A stretch of DNA of 30,706 bases from JAZOTK01 sp045534775 (GTDB lineage: Bacteria; Bacillota; Clostridia; RUG12999): NCBI GenBank assembly GCA_045534775.1, contig JAZSKI010000052.1, positions 1-30,706 on the forward strand. Reading direction: 5' to 3'. The notes beneath the pieces were generated by a model. The model was not told where the DNA came from, did not search any database, and saw only the letters and a list, made by a program, of their open reading frames with translations. Positions 13,706-21,604 of this stretch are shown here, one piece after another; positions within the stretch are counted from its first letter, which is position 1; each line of letters starts with the position of its first letter. The position numbers and the translations under genes are program-made.

Positions 13706-14959
13706 GTGATTAAGACTTTAGTCAATGCCTGGAGATTACCTGACCTTAGAAAAAAATTACTTTTCACAATGTTTATGCTTGTTATATTCCAGCTCGGAAC
13801 AGTAATCCCTGTTCCCGGCATCATGAAAGATGCCCTCAAGGAATTAATGGGTATAGGTAGCGGAAGCGGTACGGTATTTGATTTGGTTAACATTATTTCC
13901 GGCGGTGCTATGGCGAATGCATCAATATTCGCAATGAGTATTACCCCGTACGTTAACTCTTCAATTATAATGCAGCTTCTGACAGTAGCAATTCCTTCCC
14001 TTGAAAAGATTGCAAAAGAAGGCGAAGAGGGAAGAAAAATTATTGGTAAATGGACACGTTATGTTACAGTTATATTGGCGTTTATACAGGCAGCAGGCTT
14101 GTATGTTGGTCTTAGCAATGCACAGTCATTGACTAACCCCGGCTTTATGAGCTTTGTAACAATTACATTGTCATTTACAGCAGGTACTGCTTTCCTTATG
14201 TGGATAGGCGAGCAGATTACCGAAAAAGGTATCGGTAACGGTATTTCAATTATCATCTTTGCAGGTATCGTAACAAGAGGACCTCAGCTTATTGCAAGCC
14301 TCTATGCACTCTTCCTGGAAAAATGGTATATGGCACTTATTATACTTGTTCTTATCCTCGTTGTTGTTGCTTTCGTTGTTACAATTAACGATGCTGAGAG
14401 AAGAATACCGGTACAGTATGCAAAGAGAATGGTAGGAAGAAAAATGTACGGCGGTCAAAGCTCACACATTCCCTTCAAAGTATCAATGGCGGGTGTTATT
14501 CCTATTATCTTTGCAAGCTCCATCCTTTCCTTCCCGGCTACAATCGCAAGATTGTTTACGTCAGGTGAAGTTGCATGGATAAACAACTTTATGACATCAC
14601 CTCTTTATGCGATATTATACTTCGTGCTGATTATATTCTTTACATTCTTCTATACAGCTATGATGTATAATCCCATAGAGATGGCTAATAACATAAAGAA
14701 TAATGGTGGATTTATTCCCGGTATAAGACCGGGTAAACCTACATCTGATTTCATTACAAGGGTAATGAATAAGGTAACAGTTATAGGCTCAATTGCAATT
14801 GCTCTTGTAGCAGTATTACCTATTCTTATGAGTAGCGGTAATATGGCGGTTGCTTTCGGCGGAAGTTCACTTCTCATCTTAGTTGGTGTAGCAATTGAAA
14901 CTTATCGTCAGATTGAATCACAGATGCTGATGAGAAATTACAAAGGCTTTTTAGATTAA
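13706..14959 (+). CDS. secY: Protein translocase subunit SecY
   Basis: This 417-residue integral membrane protein has ten expected helices and forms the Sec channel that exports and inserts proteins. The start MIKTLVNAWRLPDLRKKLLF, the plug-region segment FDLVNIISGGAMANASIFAM, the cytoplasmic loop RRIPVQYAKRMVG and the C-terminal GVAIETYRQIESQMLMRNYKGF are all conserved. The GTG at 13706 follows AGAGGTG (13692-13698). It is slightly shorter than the roughly 430 residues of B. subtilis SecY, with no missing core segment. A 14-bp palindrome lies between it and adk. Confidence 0.96.
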   Translation: MIKTLVNAWRLPDLRKKLLFTMFMLVIFQLGTVIPVPGIMKDALKELMGIGSGSGTVFDLVNIISGGAMANASIFAMSITPYVNSSIIMQLLTVAIPSLEKIAKEGEEGRKIIGKWTRYVTVILAFIQAAGLYVGLSNAQSLTNPGFMSFVTITLSFTAGTAFLMWIGEQITEKGIGNGISIIIFAGIVTRGPQLIASLYALFLEKWYMALIILVLILVVVAFVVTINDAERRIPVQYAKRMVGRKMYGGQSSHIPFKVSMAGVIPIIFASSILSFPATIARLFTSGEVAWINNFMTSPLYAILYFVLIIFFTFFYTAMMYNPIEMANNIKNNGGFIPGIRPGKPTSDFITRVMNKVTVIGSIAIALVAVLPILMSSGNMAVAFGGSSLLILVGVAIETYRQIESQMLMRNYKGFLD

Positions 14960-14963
14960 TATA

Positions 14964-14977
14964 ATCCCACGTGGGAT
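14964..14977. repeat. 14-bp perfect palindrome between secY and adk
   Basis: ATCCCACGTGGGAT reads the same on both strands. As RNA it could form a 5-bp stem with an ACGT loop; as DNA it could be a protein site. It lies four bases after the secY stop and shortly before the adk ribosome binding site. It has no T-run, so it is not an ordinary terminator. Confidence 0.5.
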
Positions 14978-15000
14978 AAATGGATAGAAGGTTTCATAAT

Positions 15001-15648
15001 ATGAAAATTGTATTATTGGGTCCTCCGGCTGCAGGCAAAGGCACTCAAGCGGCAATTCTGTCAAAGTTCTATAATATACCGGCAATTTCTACGGGAAGCA
15101 TAATTAGACATGAGATAGAATCGGGAAGTGATTTGGGACTTAAAGCTACCTCCTATATAGATGCAGGTCAGCTTGTACCCGATGAATTGGTTTTAGCGAT
15201 TGTCAAAAATCGTATTGCTGCCAATGATTGCAAAAATGGATATATACTTGACGGATTTCCGCGGACAGTCTCTCAGGCAGAAGCTATTGAAGAAATAGGC
15301 ATTGAGATTAACAAGGCTGTTTTGATTGAAGCGGATGACGATGAGATTGCACTAAGAATTATAGGTAGACGAGAATGTAAAAAATGTGGTGCGGTTTACC
15401 ATGTGGTATACAATCCACCCAAAGCAGAAGATGTCTGCGATAAGTGTGGCGACAGACTTTGCAAACGTAAGGACGATAATCAGGAAACCGTTCAAAAAAG
15501 ACTATCCGTTTACCATGGGTTAACAGAACCGCTCAAGACATACTATGAAGAAAAAGGTATTTTAGTGAAAGTTGTGAGCAGAGAAAAGGTTGAAGAAACC
15601 ACCGAAGCGATGTTTGCAGCATTAGGAGAGCATTATGGTAACAATTAA
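15001..15648 (+). CDS. adk: Adenylate kinase, zinc-lid form
   Basis: This 215-residue enzyme interconverts ATP plus AMP and two ADP in the cytoplasm. The P-loop GPPAAGKGT (about residues 7-15), the AMP-site segment STGSIIR and GFPRTVSQA are present. The lid has two CXXC pairs (C126/C129 and C146/C149), which bind structural zinc in Gram-positive adenylate kinases. The ATG at 15001 is chosen because AGAAGG (14986-14991) lies nine bases upstream and the protein then begins directly with MKIVLLG; an ATG at 14980 would add seven residues without a ribosome site. Its end overlaps map by 14 bases. Confidence 0.95.
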   Translation: MKIVLLGPPAAGKGTQAAILSKFYNIPAISTGSIIRHEIESGSDLGLKATSYIDAGQLVPDELVLAIVKNRIAANDCKNGYILDGFPRTVSQAEAIEEIGIEINKAVLIEADDDEIALRIIGRRECKKCGAVYHVVYNPPKAEDVCDKCGDRLCKRKDDNQETVQKRLSVYHGLTEPLKTYYEEKGILVKVVSREKVEETTEAMFAALGEHYGNN

Positions 15649-16381
15649 GTCTTTGAACGAGATAATGCTTATGAAAGATGCAGGCAAAATTTTGGCAGAA
15701 ACCCTTGAATTACTACGTGAAAACGTGAAAGAAGGAATAACTACCAAACAGCTTGACAAAATTGCTCATGAGTATATTAAAAAACAAAATGCAGTTCCGT
15801 CTTTCTTAAACTATAACGGATTTCCGGCAAGTATCTGCGCATCTCTCAACAATGAGATTGTACACGGTATACCGGGAAGCAGAGCTTTAAGAAACGGAGA
15901 CATAATAAGTATAGATATAGGCGTGTGTTATAAAGGCTATCATACAGATGCCGCAAGAACATACGGCGTAGGCGAAATATCATCTGAGGCCACAAGGCTG
16001 ATAGAGGTTACAAAACAAAGCTTTTATTTAGGTGTAAATCAGGCGAAATCAGGTAATCGTTTAGGTGATATTTCAGCGGCTATACAAAAGTATGTTGAGG
16101 AAAATGGGTATTCGGTAGTAAGGGAGCTTGTAGGTCACGGAATTGGAGCAAATCTTCATGAAGCACCTGATGTGCCAAACTTTGGCACGCCGGGCAGAGG
16201 CATAAGGCTGCAAAAAGGAATGACCTTGGCGGTAGAACCGATGGTGAACATCGGAGCAAAAGAAACCCGCACTTTAAAAGACGGTTGGACTTGTGTAACA
16301 AAAGACAATTCACTGTCGGCTCATTATGAGAATACGATAGTCATCACAGATGGCGAATGTGAAATAATAACAAAACTTTGA
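15635..16381 (+). CDS. map: Methionine aminopeptidase type I
   Basis: This 248-residue metallopeptidase removes the initiator methionine from new proteins. The two-metal ligands are visible: Asp in SIDIGV, Asp in GYHTDAARTYG, His in GHGIGANLHE, Glu in AVEPMV and Glu in HYENTIVIT. Substrate-binding His residues are also present (IVHGIPG and LHEAPDVPNFG). The ATG at 15635 overlaps adk by 14 bases with AGGAGAG (15624-15630) just upstream, the usual coupled layout in Firmicutes. The TGA at 16379-16381 lies 11 bases before the next start. Confidence 0.96.
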   Translation: MVTIKSLNEIMLMKDAGKILAETLELLRENVKEGITTKQLDKIAHEYIKKQNAVPSFLNYNGFPASICASLNNEIVHGIPGSRALRNGDIISIDIGVCYKGYHTDAARTYGVGEISSEATRLIEVTKQSFYLGVNQAKSGNRLGDISAAIQKYVEENGYSVVRELVGHGIGANLHEAPDVPNFGTPGRGIRLQKGMTLAVEPMVNIGAKETRTLKDGWTCVTKDNSLSAHYENTIVITDGECEIITKL

Positions 16382-16392
16382 GGTGGTCTTTT

Positions 16393-16635
16393 TTGGAATT
16401 TGCGGAAGGCATGATAATAAAGTCCGTAAAAGGACACGATGCAGGCGAGTATTTCCTTGCAGTTAAAACAGATGAACAGTTTGTATATATTGCAAACGGA
16501 AAAACGCGCCGGATAGCTTCTCCGAAAAAAAAGAACAAAAAACACATTGTTGTTACAGATGCAGAAGTACAGAGCTTAGAAGCTTTGACGGATAAAAGCC
16601 TCAGAAAGCTGATAAGCAAACTGAAAACAATTTAA
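16393..16635 (+). CDS. KOW-domain RNA-binding protein (map-infA interval)
   Basis: This 80-residue basic protein begins, from TTG 16393, MEFAEGMIIKSVKGHDAGEY. That resembles the KOW/L14e-like fold, followed by a lysine-rich stretch (SPKKKNKKH) and a C-terminal helix. Proteins like this are encoded between map and infA in many Clostridia and are annotated only as KOW-domain or L14E-like; their place on or near the ribosome is inferred from that context. AGGTGG (16381-16386) is six bases before the chosen TTG; another TTG at 16378 overlaps the map stop. infA follows after 23 bases. Confidence 0.75.
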   Translation: MEFAEGMIIKSVKGHDAGEYFLAVKTDEQFVYIANGKTRRIASPKKKNKKHIVVTDAEVQSLEALTDKSLRKLISKLKTI

Positions 16636-16658
16636 TCGCCGAAAAGGAGGAATTTTCC

Positions 16659-16877
16659 TTGGCAAAAGAAGATGTAATAGAATTTGAAGGGACCGTAATA
16701 GAGTCCCTGCCGAATGCAATGTTTCAGGTAGAACTGCCAAACGGTCACAGAGTGCTTGCTCATATATCCGGAAAGCTGCGTATGAATTTTATAAAAATAT
16801 TACCCGGCGATAAGGTAACGATAGAGCTTTCACCCTACGACCTTACAAAAGGCAGAATAACCTGGAGAGCGAAGTAA
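16659..16877 (+). CDS. infA: Translation initiation factor IF-1
   Basis: This 72-residue OB-fold protein has the exact family length: AKEDVIEFEGTVIESLPNAM, FQVELPNGHRVLAHISGKLR, and the end PYDLTKGRITWRAK. IF-1 occupies the ribosomal A site during initiation. The start is TTG at 16659 with AAAAGGAGG (16642-16650) eight bases upstream. It is followed by rpmJ, as in almost all Firmicutes. Confidence 0.96.
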   Translation: MAKEDVIEFEGTVIESLPNAMFQVELPNGHRVLAHISGKLRMNFIKILPGDKVTIELSPYDLTKGRITWRAK

Positions 16878-16906
16878 TATTGCATATTTTAAAGGAGGTA
16901 ACCGAG

Positions 16907-17020
16907 ATGAAGGTTAAACCATCAGTTAAACCTATTTGCGAGAAATGCAAAATAATTAAAAGAAAAGGCAGAGTAATGGTTATCTGCGAGAACCCTAAAC
17001 ATAAACAAAAACAAGGTTAA
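16907..17020 (+). CDS. rpmJ: 50S ribosomal protein L36, zinc form
   Basis: This 37-residue protein runs from ATG 16907 to TAA 17018-17020: MKVKPSVKPICEKCKIIKRK, then GRVMVICENPKHKQKQG. The zinc ligands C11, C14, C27 and H32 are all present, so this is the zinc-dependent form. AAAGGAGGTAA (16890-16900) is the ribosome binding site. L36 stabilises large-subunit rRNA near the base of the L7/L12 stalk. An 89-base gap to rpsM follows. Confidence 0.97.
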   Translation: MKVKPSVKPICEKCKIIKRKGRVMVICENPKHKQKQG

Positions 17021-17032
17021 TTTTTAGGGAAG

Positions 17033-17060
17033 CGGCTGACAAACCGATATGGATTTGTAC
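17033..17060 (+). promoter_or_regulatory. Small stem-loop in the rpmJ-rpsM gap
   Basis: ACAAACC (17039-17045) pairs with GG-A-TTTGT (17051-17058) around GATAT, leaving one bulged A. The gap is longer than most in the operon and ends with the rpsM ribosome binding site. A clear promoter is not visible. Function unknown, low confidence. Confidence 0.25.
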
Positions 17061-17109
17061 CCTATAAATAAAACCCCAAACTAAATTTTAGCAGGAGGTG
17101 CAAAATCAA

Positions 17110-17478
17110 ATGGCAAGAATAGCGGGTGTAGACTTACCCAGAGAAAAACGTGTAGAAATCGGTCTTACCTATATTTTTGGTATAGGTAATACAAGCGCTG
17201 CAAAAATTCTTGCGCAGACAGGTATTAACCCTGATACCAGAGTAAAAGACCTTACAGAAGACGAAGTAGCAAAGCTTAGAGAGGTTATAGACAAAGAATA
17301 TAAGGTAGAAGGTGACCTTCGCCGTGAAGTAGCACTTAACATTAAGAGATTAATGGAAATCGGTTGCTACCGTGGTGTAAGACACAGAAAAGGTTTACCT
17401 GTAAGAGGTCAGAAAACCAAAACTAATGCAAGAACTCGTAAGGGTCCGAGAAAAACAATAGCAAATAAAAAGAAGTAA
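17110..17478 (+). CDS. rpsM: 30S ribosomal protein S13
   Basis: This 122-residue protein begins MARIAGVDLPREKRVEIGLT and has the basic tail GQKTKTNARTRKGPRKTIAN, which contacts P-site tRNA. S13 forms bridges to L5. The ATG at 17110 follows AGGAGGTG (17093-17100) by nine bases. The in-frame GTG at 17098 is part of that ribosome site and would not be used. rpsK follows after 15 bases. Confidence 0.97.
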   Translation: MARIAGVDLPREKRVEIGLTYIFGIGNTSAAKILAQTGINPDTRVKDLTEDEVAKLREVIDKEYKVEGDLRREVALNIKRLMEIGCYRGVRHRKGLPVRGQKTKTNARTRKGPRKTIANKKK

Positions 17479-17493
17479 GGAGGAACGGATAAA

Positions 17494-17892
17494 ATGGCTA
17501 AAACAGCTACTAAAAAGACGATTAGAAAACGTCGTGAGAAAAAGCATATTGATAAAGGCGCGGCTCACATCCGTTCAACCTTTAACAATACCATTGTAAC
17601 AATAACAGATACTGCCGGAAACGCACTTTCATGGGCAAGTGCCGGTGGCTTGGGCTTCAGAGGCTCAAAGAAAAGCACACCGTTTGCTGCACAGATGGCT
17701 GCTGAAACTGCGGCTAAAGCTGCAATGGAACACGGTCTTAAAAGCGTAGAAGTATACGTAAAGGGTCCCGGTTCCGGTAGAGAAGCTGCAATAAGAGCGC
17801 TGCAAACAGCCGGTCTTGAGGTAAGTATGATTAAAGATAACACACCTATACCTCACAACGGTTGCAGACCGCCCAAAAGAAGACGTGTTTAA
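17494..17892 (+). CDS. rpsK: 30S ribosomal protein S11
   Basis: This 132-residue protein has a lysine- and arginine-rich N-terminus followed by the conserved GAAHIRSTFNNTIVTITD. The ending DNTPIPHNGCRPPKRRRV includes the Asn-Gly site that forms isoaspartate in E. coli S11. It lies on the 30S platform next to the mRNA exit. AAGGAGGAACGG (17477-17488) precedes the ATG. rpsD is next, after 26 bases. Confidence 0.97.
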   Translation: MAKTATKKTIRKRREKKHIDKGAAHIRSTFNNTIVTITDTAGNALSWASAGGLGFRGSKKSTPFAAQMAAETAAKAAMEHGLKSVEVYVKGPGSGREAAIRALQTAGLEVSMIKDNTPIPHNGCRPPKRRRV

Positions 17893-17918
17893 TTTAAAAA
17901 AGGAGGCGAAAGTGCAAG

Positions 17919-18545
17919 ATGGCAAGATATACAGGTGCAGTATGCAGATTATGTCGTAGAGAAGGCGAAAAGCTTTATCTTAAAGGCGACAGATGTTATA
18001 CAGGCAAATGTGCTATATCAAGGAGAGCATTTGCTCCCGGACAGCATGGTATGGCTCGTAAAAAAATGTCAGAATACGGTATCCAGCTGCGTGAAAAACA
18101 GAAAGCAAGAAGATTTTACGGCGTTCTGGAGAAACAGTTTGAAAAGTATTTCATAATGGCAGAAAAAAGAAAAGGTATCACAGGTGAAAACCTGCTTTCA
18201 ATCCTTGAAAGCAGACTTGACAACGTAGTATACAGATTAGGCTTTGCAATGTCAAGAGCGCAGGCTCGTCAGCTTATCAGACACAGTCACTTTGAGCTCA
18301 ACGGCAAAAAAGTAAATATCTGTTCAATACTTGTAAAACCGGGTGATGTTGTAAGTCTTAGTGAAAAAAGCTCCGGTGTTGAGCTTATAAAAGCAAGCCT
18401 TGAAGCAAACGCTACAAAGGTTAGACCTAAATGGCTTGATTTTGATGCTAACACAGCAACCGGAAAGGTTATAACACTTGCTGCGCGTGATGATATTGAT
18501 TTACCGATCGCAGAGCATTTGATAGTAGAGCTTTACTCCAAATAA
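17919..18545 (+). CDS. rpsD: 30S ribosomal protein S4, zinc form
   Basis: This 208-residue primary assembly protein has the N-terminal cysteines C9, C12, C26 and C31 (CRLC and CYTGKC) of the zinc-binding S4 class. It continues ISRRAFAPGQHG and has an S4 RNA-binding domain with SRAQARQLIRHSHFELNGKK. S4 organises the 5-prime domain of 16S rRNA, and in E. coli it represses the alpha operon. AAAGGAGGCG (17899-17908) is about ten bases before the ATG. The gap to rpoA is 81 bases. Confidence 0.97.
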   Translation: MARYTGAVCRLCRREGEKLYLKGDRCYTGKCAISRRAFAPGQHGMARKKMSEYGIQLREKQKARRFYGVLEKQFEKYFIMAEKRKGITGENLLSILESRLDNVVYRLGFAMSRAQARQLIRHSHFELNGKKVNICSILVKPGDVVSLSEKSSGVELIKASLEANATKVRPKWLDFDANTATGKVITLAARDDIDLPIAEHLIVELYSK

Positions 18546-18547
18546 TA

Positions 18548-18568
18548 ATTACTGAATTATTCGGTAAT
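18548..18568 (+). promoter_or_regulatory. Stem-loop between rpsD and rpoA
   Basis: ATTACTGAA (18548-18556) pairs with TTCGGTAAT (18560-18568) around TTA, with one T-G pair. There is no T-run. It lies just after the rpsD stop and could be a processing or stability element. Function unknown. Confidence 0.35.
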
Positions 18569-18626
18569 GTACCCTCAATAAAGTGAGTGAAAAGAATAAA
18601 GTTTATACAAGGAGGGTTTATACGGT

Positions 18627-19577
18627 ATGATAGAAATAAAAAAACCAAGTATAGAACGTGTGGAGTTAAGCCCAGACGGAACTTACGGTAAGTTCGTGGT
18701 AGAGCCTCTTGAAAGAGGCTACGGAATGACACTGGGAAATTCCCTTCGCAGAATAATGCTGTCATCTTTGGAAGGTTGTTCGGTAACATCAATTAAAATT
18801 GATGGAGTTCAGCATGAAATATCTAAGATTGATGGCGTGAAAGAAGACGTTACAGAGATTGTTCTTAATATGAAACAGCTTATAGTAAAGCTTCACGGCG
18901 AAGGACCTGCAACACTGAGAATTGACTATGTAGGCGAAGGTGTTGTACATGCAGGGGATATTCAGACAGGCGACAGCGATGTCGAAATCTTAAACCCCGA
19001 CCTGCCTATAGCAACATTAAACTCAGACGGTAGACTGTTGATGGATATTACAGTGAATTCCGGAGTAGGTTATGTTCCTGCGGAACGTAACAAGAGTAAT
19101 TCGGCAATCGGAACCATTCAGGTAGATGCCATATATACACCGGTACTTAAGGTTAATTATTCGGTAGAAAATACACGCGTAGGTCAGATGACCGATTATG
19201 ACAAACTCACATTGGATGTCTGGACAAATGGCGTGGTAAGACCGGATGATGCAGTAAGCGTAAGTGCAAAGCTGCTCAGAGAATATCTGGATTGCTTTAT
19301 CGGCTTATCAGATAATCCCGATTCAACAGAAATCGTTGTAGAAAACAACGACAAGGATAACAAGGGAACAGTTCTTATGATGACAATCGAAGAGCTTGAC
19401 CTTTCGGTTCGTGCATATAACTGCTTAAAACGTGCAGCTATAAACAATGTTGAGGACCTTATTAACCGTAGTGAAGAGGATATGATAAAAGTCAGAAACC
19501 TCGGCAGAAAATCTCTTGATGAGGTTATCGGAAAGCTCAATGCTCTCGGACTTGCTCTGCGCAAGGAAGAAGATTAA
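18627..19577 (+). CDS. rpoA: DNA-directed RNA polymerase subunit alpha
   Basis: This 316-residue protein has the N-terminal assembly domain (residues about 1-230; GYGMTLGNSLRRIMLSSLEG and VPAERNKSNSAIGTIQVDAI). A charged linker follows, then the C-terminal domain (about 250-316; IEELDLSVRAYNCLKRAAIN and VRNLGRKSLDEVIGKL), which contacts upstream promoter elements and activators. Alpha dimerises to nucleate assembly of RNA polymerase. AAGGAGGG (18610-18617) lies nine bases before the ATG at 18627. rplQ follows after 47 bases, the standard end of the alpha operon. Confidence 0.97.
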   Translation: MIEIKKPSIERVELSPDGTYGKFVVEPLERGYGMTLGNSLRRIMLSSLEGCSVTSIKIDGVQHEISKIDGVKEDVTEIVLNMKQLIVKLHGEGPATLRIDYVGEGVVHAGDIQTGDSDVEILNPDLPIATLNSDGRLLMDITVNSGVGYVPAERNKSNSAIGTIQVDAIYTPVLKVNYSVENTRVGQMTDYDKLTLDVWTNGVVRPDDAVSVSAKLLREYLDCFIGLSDNPDSTEIVVENNDKDNKGTVLMMTIEELDLSVRAYNCLKRAAINNVEDLINRSEEDMIKVRNLGRKSLDEVIGKLNALGLALRKEED

Positions 19578-19624
19578 TTTTAAATTGCCTTTTAGGCAAA
19601 TGCTCATGAAAGGGAGGTATTATA

Positions 19625-19966
19625 ATGCCCGGAACAAGAAAGTTGGGTCGCCCTACAGCGCACAGAGTTATGATGCTCAGAAATCTTGTAACACAGCTTC
19701 TGGAAACAGGCAGAATTGTTACAACTGAAGCTAAAGCTAAAGAAATTCGTTCAATGGCTGATAAGATGATAACTTTGGGTAAAAGCAATACATTACACAC
19801 AAAACGTCAGGCATTAAGCTATATCACAAAAAAAGATGTTGTATTTAAACTTTTTGACGAGATAGCTCCTAAATATGCAGACAGAAACGGTGGCTATACA
19901 AGAGTTATAAAAGCCGGCCCCAGACGTGGTGACGCTGCTCCCATGGCGATTATTGAACTTGTTTAA
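19625..19966 (+). CDS. rplQ: 50S ribosomal protein L17
   Basis: This 113-residue protein has the short bacterial form: GTRKLGRPTAHRVMMLRNLV, LETGRIVTTEAKAKEIR and the end YTRVIKAGPRRGDAAPMAII. L17 binds near the tunnel exit. GGGAGG (19612-19617) precedes the ATG by seven bases. It is the last gene of the cluster and is followed directly by a strong terminator. The ecfA, truA, rplM and rpsI genes that often follow in Firmicutes are absent here. Confidence 0.97.
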   Translation: MPGTRKLGRPTAHRVMMLRNLVTQLLETGRIVTTEAKAKEIRSMADKMITLGKSNTLHTKRQALSYITKKDVVFKLFDEIAPKYADRNGGYTRVIKAGPRRGDAAPMAIIELV

Positions 19967-19977
19967 TGATTAAATAT

Positions 19978-20017
19978 AAAAAGATGTGTCAAATTTATCA
20001 TTTGGCACATCTTTTTT
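19978..20017 (+). terminator. Terminator of the ribosomal operon
   Basis: A 17-bp stem (19978-19994 with 20000-20016, one G-T pair) has a TTATC loop; the core is GATGTGTCAAAT paired with ATTTGGCACATC. The left arm begins with five A and the right arm runs into six T, so it could work on both strands. It ends the operon 12 bases after rplQ. Confidence 0.9.
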
Positions 20018-20063
20018 GCAGACCTACAGCGATTTTTGCGTATGATTAGAATCCAAAGCAAAG

Positions 20064-20107
20064 CAAAAAACAACCCCGAAAGTCGTATTTCAGCCGGACT
20101 TTCGGGG
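20064..20107 (-). terminator. Terminator of the glycosyltransferase gene
   Basis: An 11-bp perfect stem, CCCCGAAAGTC (20074-20084) with GACTTTCGGGG (20097-20107), has a 12-base loop. On the minus strand it is followed by TTGTTTTTTG, so it ends minus-strand transcription coming from the glycosyltransferase gene. Confidence 0.8.
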
Positions 20108-20129
20108 ATTTTAATGCTATATTCGATTA

Positions 20130-21398
20130 TTAATTTAATTTTTCAACTTCGCTTATATCAATGGTACGAACGTGCTCGGTTTTTACCCATACGGTGTCGT
20201 TTTTGTGAATAATACCTTGGATTGCGATAGGAATCCAGGTTAGGGAATAGAGCCAGTAAGTTATATAACACAAAAAGAGTCTGAAGTTGAATTCGCGTTT
20301 TTCGTAGGTTATAATAAAAGGCATATAGGCAAAGGTGTATATGGTCATTGCTATCATATATACGTTATTACCCTTAAATATATACCAAATCTGGAAAAAT
20401 CCTATGTTACCGTCAGGGTAACACATCTGAAGCCAACCCATAATTGTGATTACACCGAGAGCAAGAATTTTAAGAGGTTGCATCATATAAACTGCACAGT
20501 CTAAAGCGGACATATCACGATTTTTTACGGCACGGTGCAGAAGCTGTCTGGTGAACCGTGATGCCACGTCTGCATGACCCTGCATCCATCTTTTTCTCTG
20601 TCTCCAGGACTGTTTCAGGGTAAGAGGTTTTTCGTCAAACACGCAGGCATTATGAGCCCAACCTACCTTTTCACCGTTCAGAGCAAGCTTTGCAGTAAAC
20701 TCCATATCTTCTGTCAGACAGGTAGCACCCCAGCCTAATTTCTGCAGGAGACCTACGTCAATGGAAAAGCCTGTTCCACTGAGCTGACAGGTAATATTAA
20801 CATTATATCTTGCTTGCTGGAATATCTTACCTATCATCCAGAAGGATACGCTGTAAGCAGTAGCAATCCAGGAATCGTAAGGATTCTTACTTTCAATATT
20901 ACCCTGAACCACTTTAAATCCTTTATTATGTTGATTATTAATTTCGCGGAGGAAGTTGTTTGAAGCAACATTATCCGCATCAAAAATACAGATAGAATCG
21001 AATTTTTCATCCATATTATATATTTTTTCAAACATCCACTCAAGAGCGTGACCTTTACCGCGGAGCTGAGTGTTAAACCGTTCAAATACCTCAGCACCTG
21101 CCTCAGCGGCATATTTGGCTGTGTTATCCGTGCAGTTATCGGCAATTACAAAAATTTTATATTTATCATCATCATAGTCGAGTTTTTTGAGACTCTCTAC
21201 CATATATTTTATAACTGCCTCTTCGTTATGAGCGGCAACTACAAGGGCATAGCGACGGTCACGGACGTCAACATCGGGCAAAGGCTTTTTGGGTATCCAC
21301 GCAAAAAGGGAAACACCAAAATAATAAAGACCCAACAAACCGGCAAAAACTTGAATGATAATACTCATGACATACATTAAATTACTTCCGAAATCCAT
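20130..21398 (-). CDS. Membrane-bound family 2 glycosyltransferase (processive type)
   Basis: This 422-residue protein has an N-terminal membrane helix (about 8-33) and a GT2 catalytic domain (about 48-280). Three or four C-terminal membrane helices follow (about 305-325, 345-365, 372-398). The nucleotide-sugar motifs are ADNCTD (D87), DAD (D140, D142), TED (229-231) and QRKRW (267-271). The last two are typical of processive enzymes such as cellulose, hyaluronan and poly-GlcNAc synthases. The acceptor and sugar cannot be told from sequence; no partner genes are adjacent, so this is a single-gene unit with its own promoter and terminator. The ATG at 21398 is preceded by GCGAGG on the minus strand. 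Confidence 0.85.
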   Translation of the reverse strand: MDFGSNLMYVMSIIIQVFAGLLGLYYFGVSLFAWIPKKPLPDVDVRDRRYALVVAAHNEEAVIKYMVESLKKLDYDDDKYKIFVIADNCTDNTAKYAAEAGAEVFERFNTQLRGKGHALEWMFEKIYNMDEKFDSICIFDADNVASNNFLREINNQHNKGFKVVQGNIESKNPYDSWIATAYSVSFWMIGKIFQQARYNVNITCQLSGTGFSIDVGLLQKLGWGATCLTEDMEFTAKLALNGEKVGWAHNACVFDEKPLTLKQSWRQRKRWMQGHADVASRFTRQLLHRAVKNRDMSALDCAVYMMQPLKILALGVITIMGWLQMCYPDGNIGFFQIWYIFKGNNVYMIAMTIYTFAYMPFIITYEKREFNFRLFLCYITYWLYSLTWIPIAIQGIIHKNDTVWVKTEHVRTIDISEVEKLN

Positions 21399-21435
21399 TT
21401 TTTATCCTCGCTTTCTAAAATGTTATGTAAATTTA

Positions 21436-21454
21436 TTTGTGAAAAAATCACAAA
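21436..21454. repeat. Dyad TTTGTGA-N5-TCACAAA in the divergent region
   Basis: Perfect 7-bp arms flank five A. It lies in the predicted leader of the minus-strand glycosyltransferase gene. The core resembles the TGTGA/TCACA half-sites of CRP/FNR regulators, but the spacing is N5 rather than N6. A related dyad sits on the radA side. Confidence 0.4.
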
Positions 21455-21475
21455 CAAATTTAACCATCACTATAT

Positions 21476-21504
21476 ATAATACACTAAAAATTTAAAAAAA
21501 TCAA
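21476..21504 (-). promoter_or_regulatory. Promoter of the glycosyltransferase gene
   Basis: On the minus strand TTGATT (21499-21504) and TATTAT (21476-21481) have a 17-base spacer in an AT-rich setting. The transcript leader would be about 70 bases and would contain the dyad at 21436-21454. Confidence 0.55.
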
Positions 21505-21542
21505 GTGTTTTAATAAAAATTTTATATTTTTATCAAAAATTC

Positions 21543-21572
21543 TTTACAAACGGGAAATAAATAGTGTATAAT
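21543..21572 (+). promoter_or_regulatory. Promoter of the radA-ispE-gntR operon
   Basis: TTTACA (21543-21548), an 18-base spacer and the consensus TATAAT (21567-21572). The leader to radA is about 78 bases. Confidence 0.65.
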
Positions 21573-21604
21573 ATATGTATAAGCACTTTATATTACAATA
21601 ATAA

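Noticed and set aside
17040..17069. A promoter before rpsM (CTGACA and TATAAA words)
   Set aside because: The spacing is about 21 bases, outside the usual 16-19, so I did not call it.
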